From contig JADKAF010000001.1 of assembly GCA_016719295.1 (NCBI GenBank), positions 2,418,001 through 2,482,000 of the forward strand: a DNA stretch of 64,000 bases. Direction: 5' to 3'. Of the stretch, positions 9,158 through 16,700 are shown piece after piece. The position numbers were made by a program, and so were the translations under genes. A model generated the notes under the pieces. That model was not told where the DNA came from, ran no database searches, and saw only the letters and a list, made by a program, of their open reading frames with translations. This DNA comes from Planctomycetota bacterium (GTDB taxonomy: Bacteria; Planctomycetota; UBA1135; JADKAF01). Position 1 is the stretch's first letter, and every line of letters begins with the position of its first letter.

Positions 9158-10171
9158 TCAGCGTGGGCCTCCGCCCGCCGCGTTCGCACGCAGATGAGCG
9201 CGGATCTCTTCGCGCGTGGGCTCGCGCCGCGCCAGGCGCTCGCCGACGGTGTAGGCGTTGAGGATGAGCAGGACGTTCAGCAGTCCGGCCGAGGTGGCGA
9301 GCAAGAGCCCGAGATCCGCCTTCGGCCAGAACTCGTGCAGCCCGGCATCCCAGAATGCCAGGCTCGCGAGAGCCGCCGGGAGCCCGAGCAGCATCTGCCC
9401 CGCCCAATAGAAGTAGTACTCGCCGCGCTGCACGCAGGTGCCGCCCGAGAAGACGACGCCGAGCGCGAAGAGCGCGACGACCGCGCTGCCCGCGAGAACT
9501 CCCTTGCCCCGCTGACCGAGCCAGAACTGGCCGGCTCCAGGGAGGATCCAGGAGAGCAGCGCGGCGACCACCGAGCTCCTCTCTCCCGGGCGGACGTGTG
9601 CCGCAACGCGGGCGAGGTGGTGCGCGTCGGCCATCGCGAAGGCGCCGACGATTCCGCCGAGCGCGGAGCAGACGAGCCCGAGATGCGCGGCGAAGCCGAG
9701 GGTCGGATCGACGGGCGCGTATGGGCGCAGCTCGCCGATGCGACCGCTGAGGAGCAGCGTCGGGCCGAGCGAGAGCATCTCCGGGATCACGGCCAGCGCG
9801 GCGACGATCGCGTTCGAACTCGAGAACCAGTGGAAGCGCGCGAGCTCGACGGCGAGCCCCGAGTTCAGCTGAGCGGAGAGCTCGAAGAGCGCGATCACGA
9901 CGACGAAGAAGACGATCCCGCGGCGCGTACGCCCGAGGTAGAGCTGGCCCGCGCCGGGCGCCAGCCACGAGAGGAGCAGCGCGATCAGCGAGTCCATCCG
10001 AGCGGGGATCGGCGCGGGCATCGTCGGCCCCGCCGAAGGAGCGGCGGGTACGACGGGAGCGTTGGCGGCGGGTACGACGGGAGCACTGGAAGCCGCCGCC
10101 GTCCCGCTTCCGGGCGCGCTGGCGACTTCCGCGGCGCCCGCGTCCGAGCGCGGGGAGTTCTCTGCTTCCAT
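9158..10171 (-). CDS. Polytopic membrane protein, DUF6677-like
   Basis: The protein has about 337 residues from ATG 10171; TTG 10177 would add two. The first 60 residues are a low-complexity Ala/Pro/Val linker. A twice-repeated motif follows: SWLAPGAGQLYLGRTRRGI and, about 140 residues later, SWILPGAGQFWLGQRGKGV. Each introduces a set of hydrophobic helices. This GAGQ-x-x-LG-x-x-xG signature is seen in small TM2-type membrane proteins, and two copies in one chain resemble planctomycete DUF6677 proteins. The role is unknown. It is co-translated with the 65-residue membrane protein downstream and divergent from the thioesterase gene. Confidence 0.7.
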   Translation of the reverse strand: MEAENSPRSDAGAAEVASAPGSGTAAASSAPVVPAANAPVVPAAPSAGPTMPAPIPARMDSLIALLLSWLAPGAGQLYLGRTRRGIVFFVVVIALFELSAQLNSGLAVELARFHWFSSSNAIVAALAVIPEMLSLGPTLLLSGRIGELRPYAPVDPTLGFAAHLGLVCSALGGIVGAFAMADAHHLARVAAHVRPGERSSVVAALLSWILPGAGQFWLGQRGKGVLAGSAVVALFALGVVFSGGTCVQRGEYYFYWAGQMLLGLPAALASLAFWDAGLHEFWPKADLGLLLATSAGLLNVLLILNAYTVGERLARREPTREEIRAHLRANAAGGGPR

Positions 10172-10291
10172 CGTCAAGGCGGGCCGTGCTCTGGAACCTG
10201 TGCGGACGCGTAAGGCGCGAGGTTATACCAACGGCGGCGAAGGCCGGGAAGGCGCGGCGAGCTGCGGCTGGCCCAGCTCGCGGGGTACCGC

Positions 10292-10297
10292 TAGATT
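10292..10297 (+). promoter_or_regulatory. Candidate -10 element (TAGATT) before the thioesterase
   Basis: TAGATT lies 36 nt before ATG 10334. CTGGCC is found 18 nt further upstream. The same TAG-x-x-T plus CTGG pairing precedes the genes at 28906 and 33812, and TAGATT alone precedes 11435, which is why I list it. Confidence 0.35.
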
Positions 10298-10333
10298 GCG
10301 CCGCCCGAGAAGCGAGGAACGCAGACGCACCCG

Positions 10334-10759
10334 ATGAGCTTCGCCGTCCGCACGCGCGTCCGATACGTGGAGACCGACCAGATGGGCGTGGTCTACCACG
10401 CGAACTACCTGGTCTACTTCGAGCTCGCGCGAACCGAGTGGATGCGCTCCGGAGGCGTGGCCTACTCGGCGATGGAGGACGCGGGCACGCTCCTCGTCGT
10501 CACGCGCGTCGAGGTCGACTATATCGCGTCGGCCCGCTACGACGACCCGCTGCGCATCGAAGTGGAGCTCGAGAGCCATCGCAAGGCCTCGATCCGTCTC
10601 GTCTATCGGCTCTTCCGCGAAGACGACGGCCGGCTGCTGGCGCGGGGCGCGACGGAGCTGGCCAGCGTGGATCGCAAGAGCGGCGCGCCTCGTCGGCTCC
10701 CCGAGGGCTTCGTCGAGCAGCTGAGCGCGGTGCGTTCTGGATGCGCCGACTCGCTCTGA
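10334..10759 (+). CDS. Acyl-CoA thioesterase, YbgC/4-hydroxybenzoyl-CoA thioesterase family
   Basis: A 141-residue single hot-dog-fold protein, the usual length of YbgC proteins. These hydrolyse acyl-CoA thioesters and in many bacteria associate with the Tol-Pal system. The diagnostic N-terminal motif ETDQMGVVYHANYLVYFE is intact, with catalytic Asp15, then Tyr21-His22 and Glu30. A central helix and four strands follow. No tol or pal genes are near, so substrate and partner stay open. It stands alone on the plus strand between two minus-strand genes. Confidence 0.9.
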   Translation: MSFAVRTRVRYVETDQMGVVYHANYLVYFELARTEWMRSGGVAYSAMEDAGTLLVVTRVEVDYIASARYDDPLRIEVELESHRKASIRLVYRLFREDDGRLLARGATELASVDRKSGAPRRLPEGFVEQLSAVRSGCADSL

Positions 10760-10796
10760 GCTCGGAGCTCCAACTGGCCGCCCCGCGCGCGGCGGA

Positions 10797-11306
10797 TCAG
10801 GCGCGGGCGACGCCCCGCGGGATGCCCGAGGAGCGGCGCAGCCAACGCACGTCGGCGGCTCCGCCGGGATGCTCGTAGGCTCGCGGCAAGAGCTCCCGCG
10901 TCGGCGCGGGGAACGCGGGGAATCGCACCAGGACGTAGGCGTAGAGCTCTTCGTAGCTCTCGAAGAGCAGCTCGTACTGCGTGTCGTCGTCGCGATCGCA
11001 CTCCTCGGCCGAGTAGTCGGAGCAGATCGGCGGGCGGAACTCGTAGATGCCGCAGAGCCCGTTGTCCTCGAGGAATCCGCACGAGGTCTCGATGCTCACG
11101 AACCAATCGCCTTCGTCGGCGAAGATCGCCACGCCTCGGTGCGCGACGAACCACAGCAGGTTCTGGAAGTCCTCGCGCGCCGTCGGCGTGTCGACCTGCA
11201 CGCTGATCTGACGACAGCACTTCGACTTCGCGCAGCGCGCGCAGCGCGGGTGGACCTCGATGCCTGCGGGCAGGCCCGGGCGCACTTCTTGGGGCGGAAC
11301 GAGCAA
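10797..11306 (-). CDS. YkgJ-type cysteine-cluster (Fe/Zn-binding) protein
   Basis: A cytoplasmic protein of about 169 residues with the cysteine pattern of YkgJ proteins: CARCAKSKCC near the N-terminus, then SCGFLEDNGLCGIYEFRP and PPICSDYSAEEC. Eight or so cysteines probably bind a metal or Fe-S cluster. The start is uncertain. TTG 11306 has GAGG about 7 nt upstream and GTG 11285 is an alternative; the longer ORF upstream runs antisense to the cysteine desulfurase gene and is not convincing. Sitting divergently next to Fe-S assembly genes supports a metal-cluster link, but this is inference. Confidence 0.75.
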   Translation of the reverse strand: MLVPPQEVRPGLPAGIEVHPRCARCAKSKCCRQISVQVDTPTAREDFQNLLWFVAHRGVAIFADEGDWFVSIETSCGFLEDNGLCGIYEFRPPICSDYSAEECDRDDDTQYELLFESYEELYAYVLVRFPAFPAPTRELLPRAYEHPGGAADVRWLRRSSGIPRGVARA

Positions 11307-11352
11307 GGGAAGCCCTCGCAGAAGGACGGGAGACGATGGCGGAGCCGCATTG

Positions 11353-11358
11353 TAGATT
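11353..11358 (+). promoter_or_regulatory. Candidate -10 element (TAGATT) before the cysteine desulfurase
   Basis: TAGATT lies 76 nt before ATG 11435, in the divergent gap with the YkgJ-type gene. The same hexamer occurs at 10292 and 28894 before other plus-strand genes. Confidence 0.3.
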
Positions 11359-11434
11359 CGGCCCGCTGGCGCCGCGAGCCCGGCTCCACGGAGTTCGGCG
11401 GCGCCCGCCGCCAGGCCATGGCCGCACGCACGCG

Positions 11435-12596
11435 ATGAACCGCGCGATCTACCTCGACCATCACGCGACGACGCCCCTCGCTCCGGAGGCGCGCGCCGCG
11501 ATGTTGCCGTTCCTCGAAGAGGAGTACGGCAATCCGTCGAGCGCGGGCCACGAAGTCGGTCGCCGCGCGGCGCGTGCGCTCGAGGATGCGCGTGAAGCCG
11601 TGGCGAGCGCGGTCGGCGCACGGCGTCAGGACGTCGTGTTCACCAGCGGCGCCACGGAGTCCGACAACCTCGCGATCCTCGGCGCCGCGCGAGCGGCGCG
11701 CGCGCGGCGATCACGTGGTGACCTGCGCGACGGAGCACCGCGCGGTGCTCGACGCCTGCGCGCAGCTCGCGCGCGAAGACTTTCGCATCACGGTGCTGCC
11801 CGTGCAGCGGAGCGGCGTCCTCGACCTCGCGCGCCTCGAGGAAGCTCTGGTGCCCGGCACGACCTTGGTCTCGCTGATGCACGGCAACAACGAGATCGGC
11901 GTCCTGCACGATCTCAGCGCCGCCGCCGAGCTCTGCCATCGCCGCGGAGCGCTCCTGCATTCCGACGCCACGCAAGCGCTCGGGCGCTTGCCGCTCGACC
12001 TCGAGGCCCTCGGCGTCGACCTGCTCTCGATCACCGCGCACAAGGCGTACGGACCGAAAGGCGTCGGCGCGCTCGTCGCGCGCGGCGGCTTCGAGGCCGT
12101 GCCCCTGCAGCCGCTCTTCTACGGCGGCGGGCAAGAGCGGCGCCTGCGCCCGGGGACGCAGAACACGATCGGCATCGCCGGCTTCGCGGCCGCCTGCGCC
12201 CTGATTCCCCAGCGCGTCGCCGCGGATGCCGAGCGCGCCAAGCGCCAGGCGCGCGTCCTCCTCGCGGAGCTCCGGGCGCTCGCGCCCGACCTCGTGCTCC
12301 ACGGCGACCCAGAGCGCCGCCTCCCCGGGAACCTGAATCTGCGCTTCCCCGGCCTCGCGGCGCGCGCCCTGATGGAGCGCCTCCCCGAGCTCGCGCTCTC
12401 AGCCGGCGCGGCGTGCCACTCGGGCTCGGCGCACCCATCCCACGTGCTCGAGGCGCTCGGCTTCGACGCCGAGGAGGCGCGAGGGGCCGTGCGTATCGGC
12501 TTCGGTCGCACGACGACCGACGCCGAAGTGGAGAGCGCCGCCGCGTGCTTCGCGCGGGCGCTGCGCGAGCTGCGCCCGGTCCCGAGCAGGGCTTGA
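11435..12596 (+). pseudogene. Cysteine desulfurase (NifS/IscS family), broken by one frameshift
   Basis: NifS/IscS enzymes are PLP proteins that take sulfur from cysteine for Fe-S clusters. The N-terminal part (IYLDHHATTPLAPEARAAM, then SGATESDNLAILGAAR) lies in one frame. The rest is in the next frame: GDHVVTCATEHRAVLDA, the PLP-lysine region SITAHKAYGPKGVGAL, and the active-site loop SAGAACHSGSAHPSH. The switch falls in the GC-dinucleotide tract at about 11690-11708. The span is 1162 nt, one base more than a multiple of three; removing one base would give about 386 aa, the normal family length. With the tract composition, this may be an assembly or sequencing indel and not true loss. The A-type carrier follows 54 nt downstream. 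Confidence 0.85.
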
Positions 12597-12650
12597 GTTC
12601 TGCTCGCGCGAAGCGCAAAACCTCTGCAACCAGCTGGAGCCAGCATCGCG

Positions 12651-12977
12651 ATGATCAGCCTGACCGACCGCGCGCGGAGCGAGATCCGCCGCATCCTCGT
12701 GGAGAAGCACGCCGACGGCCCGACGATGGGCCTGCGCGTCGGCGTGAAGGGCGGCGGTTGCTCCGGCCTCTCCTACGTCCTCGAATTCGATGCGGCGAAG
12801 GAGAAGGACCAGGTGATCGAGGAGGCGGGCGTACGCGTACTCTGCGATCCCAAGTCGTATCTCTATCTGAACGGCATGACCCTCGACTTCGAGGACGGCC
12901 TGATGGCCCGGGGCTTCAAGTTCTTGAACCCCAACGCGAAGCGCACCTGCGGGTGCGGCGACTCGTTTTCGACCTAG
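12651..12977 (+). CDS. iscA: A-type Fe-S cluster carrier (IscA/ErpA/SufA family)
   Basis: A 108-residue protein of the usual length for A-type carriers, which pass iron or assembled clusters to apo-proteins in the cytoplasm. The three ligand cysteines are present: Cys37 in GVKGGGCSGLSYV, and Cys100 and Cys102 in the terminal TCGCGDSF. It sits 54 nt after the cysteine desulfurase and is probably co-transcribed with it. Which subtype (IscA, ErpA or SufA) it is cannot be settled by eye. Confidence 0.93.
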   Translation: MISLTDRARSEIRRILVEKHADGPTMGLRVGVKGGGCSGLSYVLEFDAAKEKDQVIEEAGVRVLCDPKSYLYLNGMTLDFEDGLMARGFKFLNPNAKRTCGCGDSFST

Positions 12978-13018
12978 AGCGAGAGCCGCGGCGCGCGCCT
13001 CCATCGACGATCTTCCGC

Positions 13019-13070
13019 GCGGCCCGATCCGTCCGCCCGGGCCGATCCGTACGCGCAGCCCGATCCGGAT
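13019..13070. repeat. Short degenerate tandem repeat, about three copies
   Basis: The gap between the convergent iscA and dehydrogenase genes contains three near-copies of CCGATCCG spaced 17-18 bp apart. It may serve as spacer or terminator-like sequence; no hairpin with a T-run is seen. Confidence 0.5.
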
Positions 13071-13105
13071 GAGGAGTCCGAGCGCGAGCTCGAGACCTCC
13101 GGACA

Positions 13106-14167
13106 TCAGCTAGAGAAGAACGGCCGCCCCTTGGCGCGCGCCTCGGCGATCCGCCGCTCGGCTTCGCGATCGGCCACGGCCATCGGCGATTCACCGCCTT
13201 CGCGCGCGGCGCGCAGGATCCAGCGGACGGTTTCCCCGATCCGCTCGATCTCGGCCCCCACGTCGCGTTGGCCGCGCAAGTGAAAGGCGGCCCCGAGGAT
13301 CAGCGCCCCCGCGTTCAACACGTAATCCGGCACGTAGACGATGCCGCGGCGATGGAGCTCCTCGCCGTGGCGGGGCAGCGCGAGGACGTTGTTCGCGCTG
13401 CCGGCGACGAGGCGCGCGAGCAGGCGACCCAGCGAGAGATCGTGGATGACGCCGCCCATGGCGCACGGGCAGAAGACATCCACCGGCGCATCGAGCAAGC
13501 GCTCCGGAGGCAGCACGTCGATCTCCGTCTCCACGGCGAGCAGACGCTCGATCGCGCCCTCGTCGAGATCGGCCACCGAGACCTCGGCCCCTTCGGCGAC
13601 GAGGAGGCGTGCGATCTTCGCTCCGACTTCGCCGACTCCCTGGATGGCGAAACGCAGCCCGCGCGCGGAGCGCGAGCCGAACAGCTCCTCGAGCGCGGCG
13701 CGCATCCCCGCGATCACGCCTCGCGCGGTGGCCGCTGCCAAGTCGCCGGGACCGCTCTCGTCGGGCCGCGTCACGTACTCCGTCGTGCGCGCGAGGAGCG
13801 AGAGCTCGTGGTGGCCCGTGCCCACGTCCGGGCCGGTGTAAAAGCGCCCGCCGAGCTGCTGCACGTGCTGTCCGAGCAGCTCGTAGGCCTCCTCGGTGCG
13901 CAGATCGTCCTGGTCCAGGATGACCACCTTGCCGCCGCCGCCGGGGACGCCCGCGAGCGCGCACTTCATCGTCATCGCCCGGGCCAGCCGGAGGACGTCG
14001 CGCAGCGCGTGCTCCTCGCGCGGATAGCGCCAGCGTCGGACGCCGCCGAACGCTGGACCTGAGGAGGTGTCGTGCAGGGCCAGGATGGCGCGCAGGCCAT
14101 AGCGCCGGTCCTGGAGCAGGAGGACTTCTTCGAAGTCATCGCTCCGCATGGCCTCCAAGATGCGCAT
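13106..14167 (-). CDS. Glu/Leu/Phe/Val-type amino acid dehydrogenase
   Basis: A 353-residue NAD-dependent dehydrogenase of the leucine/phenylalanine/valine group, which oxidatively deaminates branched or aromatic amino acids. Visible motifs are SGPAFGGVRRWRY, the lysine-rich active site TMKCALAGVPGGGGKVVI, FYTGPDVGTGHHELSLL, the Rossmann turn IQGVGEVGAKIARLL and CPCAMGGVIHD. I start it at ATG 14167, where homology to the family begins; the longer ORF adds an Arg-rich tail running into the divergent lipoprotein promoter. Substrate preference cannot be read from these motifs. It converges with iscA, and no pathway partner is adjacent. Confidence 0.92.
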   Translation of the reverse strand: MRILEAMRSDDFEEVLLLQDRRYGLRAILALHDTSSGPAFGGVRRWRYPREEHALRDVLRLARAMTMKCALAGVPGGGGKVVILDQDDLRTEEAYELLGQHVQQLGGRFYTGPDVGTGHHELSLLARTTEYVTRPDESGPGDLAAATARGVIAGMRAALEELFGSRSARGLRFAIQGVGEVGAKIARLLVAEGAEVSVADLDEGAIERLLAVETEIDVLPPERLLDAPVDVFCPCAMGGVIHDLSLGRLLARLVAGSANNVLALPRHGEELHRRGIVYVPDYVLNAGALILGAAFHLRGQRDVGAEIERIGETVRWILRAAREGGESPMAVADREAERRIAEARAKGRPFFSS

Positions 14168-14339
14168 CGGCGAAAGTCTATGGTGCTGATCCAGGCGCGG
14201 TGGGCGAGCTTTGCACCCCGAGCGCCGGAGCAGTATACCGACCGCGCGCGCCCTCGCTCCGCCACGCCGCTCTCCCTCGGCACGGGAAGCTGCCGCACGC
14301 GGCCCGGGTATCACGCGACTTCGCTCCGGAGCTCCGCCG

Positions 14340-15302
14340 ATGCGCACTGCGCTCTTGCTCGCTGCTCACGCTCTCTGCGCCGCCCTGCTCGGCGCCTGCT
14401 CTTCCGGTCCGGAGGACTCGGTTCCCGCTCCCGAGCGGAACTTCGAGGTCGATGCCGGAACGGAGCTGGAGTCGCGAGGCTCGCTCATGCTGAAGGCGAA
14501 GAGCCTTACGGAGTCCTGGCTCGCGGTGAAGAGCCGGACGCCACGCACCGTCGAGATCGAGCGCCGTCAGGCCGCCATCGAAGGCGCCTTGCGCGATTTC
14601 TCCGAGCGCCATCGCGGCGTGCTCTTGGAGATCCTGCGCGAGGGCGGCGCCGAGGTGCAGCGCTCGAGCGCTGCGTTGTGCTTGGGCTTCGCGGTCGAGC
14701 GCCGGGAGGAAGTCCTCGAGACCTTGATCGGGGTCCTGGAGTCCGGATCCTCGGATTACGTGCGCTCGGACGTCCTGGTGGGACTGGGCACGCTGGGGCA
14801 TCCGCGTACGCCCCTCGATCCGGTGATGGACGTGATCGAGCGTGGGAAGATCGATGCGGCCGAGCCCGCGAGCTTCTCGATGCGCGCGCGCGCCGCGTTC
14901 TGCTTGCTGCGCACCTGCGCCGCCGGCGCAGGAGATCCCGCGATCGGCGATCGCATCGAAGCGCGCCTCGTCGATCGCGACGAAGACGTGCTCGTCGCGA
15001 GCCAGCTCGCGCGAGCCGCCGCCGGATCCGCGGTTCGAACCAGCTCGAGCATCCCCGTGCTCGTCGCGCTGCTCGATCATCCGGCGCCGCGCGTGGTCAC
15101 CTCCGCGATCACCTCCCTCGCCGAGATGCAGGCTCTCAGCGCCGGCACTCAGCTCGTCGGGAAGCTCTCCGACGAGGATCCTTCGGTGCGCATCGCGACC
15201 TATGCCGCGCTGCGCGAGCTGTATCGCCGCGACGAGGGCTCGGACCCCGAAGCGTGGAAGCGCTTCCTCGCCTCAGAATACGGTGCGGGCTCAGGCACGT
15301 GA
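14340..15302 (+). CDS. Lipoprotein with HEAT-type helical repeats
   Basis: A 320-residue exported protein with a lipoprotein signal (ALCAALLGAC, Cys20). A short acidic linker follows, then about 250 residues of paired helices with HEAT-like spacing: ILREGGAEVQRSSAALCLGF, then ALLDHPAPRVVTSAITSLAEM, then KLSDEDPSVRIATYAALREL. Such solenoids are scaffolds for protein-protein contacts, here probably at a periplasmic membrane face. ATG 14340 is chosen for the signal peptide. The stop overlaps the GTG start of the next gene (GTGA), so the two proteins are likely made together and may interact. Confidence 0.8.
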   Translation: MRTALLLAAHALCAALLGACSSGPEDSVPAPERNFEVDAGTELESRGSLMLKAKSLTESWLAVKSRTPRTVEIERRQAAIEGALRDFSERHRGVLLEILREGGAEVQRSSAALCLGFAVERREEVLETLIGVLESGSSDYVRSDVLVGLGTLGHPRTPLDPVMDVIERGKIDAAEPASFSMRARAAFCLLRTCAAGAGDPAIGDRIEARLVDRDEDVLVASQLARAAAGSAVRTSSSIPVLVALLDHPAPRVVTSAITSLAEMQALSAGTQLVGKLSDEDPSVRIATYAALRELYRRDEGSDPEAWKRFLASEYGAGSGT

Positions 15303-16516
15303 GACGCCTCCGCTCGCTCTTCGCACTTGCCGCGATCGTGCTCGTCGCGCGCGCCGTCTGGCTCGCTCCGACCGGGCCGCAAGAGGAGGAGCCGGAGCTC
15401 GCGCAGGCGCGCCAGTCACGCGAGGCGCTGCGCGCGTGCGACATGCGCCTCGGCCTGATGATGCGCTCGAGCTGCGTGTTCTCGAGCTCCGGCGGTGCGG
15501 AGCAAGCGGTGGAGGCGCGGCTCTTCCTCTCCGCGGACGGCCAGCTCTCCCAGACGCAGAGCGCCAGACGCTTGGGCAGCCGGCAGCAGATCCTCGGCAA
15601 GAGCGGCGCCTGGGCCGCGAGCACGACGCCCACGTCGACGGGCGAGCTCCAGACCGAATCCGGAGCGCTCGACGAGCTCGGGACGCATCTGCTCCGAGCG
15701 CGAGCGCTGGTCTACGATCTCGCGCTGCGCTTCCCTTGGCTCGGTTCGAACATCGAGCTCGTGAGGAACACCGCAGCCGACGCCCCCGAGACCAGCGCGT
15801 GGACCTGTCAGCGCGAAGGCGTGATCGCGCGTTTGCGCTGCGATCGCCGGACCGGTCTGCCGCTCGAGATCGCGATCGACTCGGCCGGACTCCTGGTCAC
15901 CTGCGCGCGCTGGGGAACGGCTCCCGAAGGCTCGCGCCCCGCTTCCGCTCCGATGCCGGGCGCGCTCCTCTGGCAGCAGCGCGAGCCCATCCCGGGTCCC
16001 GACGTTCGCGAGGAGCTGATCGAAGTGCAGTTCGAAGTCAGCTGCCCCGCGGATCTCCTCGAAGCGCAGCTCGGCACTCCGCCCGGGAAGCGCGTCGATG
16101 TCGATGCGACTCGATCTGGTGCGAGCGTCGAGCGCTGGCCCATTCGGCTCGAGTCGGACCTCGCGCCCAGCGCGACCTTCGCCGCGGATGCCGCGGGCTT
16201 CGCAGCGCTGCTCGAGCTCCTCCGCGATGCCCCCATCGCATCGCTCGCCCCCGGGCCCCAGCGCGACCGCATCTTGGCGTGGCAACCGAGCGAAGGTCGC
16301 TTCGCGATCCTCGAGCACACCCAGGGCGCGGCGACGTTTCTCGAGCGCGGCAGCGAGGGCCTCGCCATCCACCTGCACGATCCGCTCGGAACCTCACGGA
16401 GCGTCGGAGCGGAGCTGCGAGGCGCCGCTCTCTCGCATCTGCTCTGGGCTGCGGCCGAGGAGATCGGGCCGGAGGGCCGCCGTTACTCGTCCTTGCGGCT
16501 GGGCATCTTGCGATAG
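15299..16516 (+). CDS. Unknown protein with N-terminal membrane anchor, coupled to the HEAT lipoprotein
   Basis: This 405-residue protein is not recognised. It starts at GTG 15299, four bases inside the preceding gene, with a basic N-terminus and one hydrophobic helix (SLFALAAIVLVARAVWLA) that could be a signal anchor. The rest is a predicted extracytoplasmic domain with scattered cysteines (Cys near residues 40 and 60, then others further on), which may form disulfides. No family motif is visible. Translational coupling to the HEAT lipoprotein is the best clue to its role. Confidence 0.75.
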   Translation: MRRLRSLFALAAIVLVARAVWLAPTGPQEEEPELAQARQSREALRACDMRLGLMMRSSCVFSSSGGAEQAVEARLFLSADGQLSQTQSARRLGSRQQILGKSGAWAASTTPTSTGELQTESGALDELGTHLLRARALVYDLALRFPWLGSNIELVRNTAADAPETSAWTCQREGVIARLRCDRRTGLPLEIAIDSAGLLVTCARWGTAPEGSRPASAPMPGALLWQQREPIPGPDVREELIEVQFEVSCPADLLEAQLGTPPGKRVDVDATRSGASVERWPIRLESDLAPSATFAADAAGFAALLELLRDAPIASLAPGPQRDRILAWQPSEGRFAILEHTQGAATFLERGSEGLAIHLHDPLGTSRSVGAELRGAALSHLLWAAAEEIGPEGRRYSSLRLGILR

Positions 16517-16520
16517 GGAA

Positions 16521-16538
16521 CGTCCTCACTTGAGGACG
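16521..16538. terminator. Hairpin after the 15299-16516 gene, no T-run
   Basis: CGTCCTCA and TGAGGACG form a perfect 8-bp inverted repeat around a 2-nt centre, 4 nt after the stop codon. The lack of a T-run makes intrinsic termination uncertain; it could mark an RNA 3' end. Confidence 0.4.
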
Positions 16539-16700
16539 CTGTGCCGCGACGCCCCAGCGCGCGCAGGGCCTTCGTTCATGGCACGCGCCTTGCCGTGACC
16601 GTGGTCTCAAGACGCAGGCTTCCGCTTCGACCGGGGGCAGGCGCAGAATCAGGGTAGCTCCTCGCGCTCTCCACAGCGCAGAAGGAGCGGAGTTCGTTCC

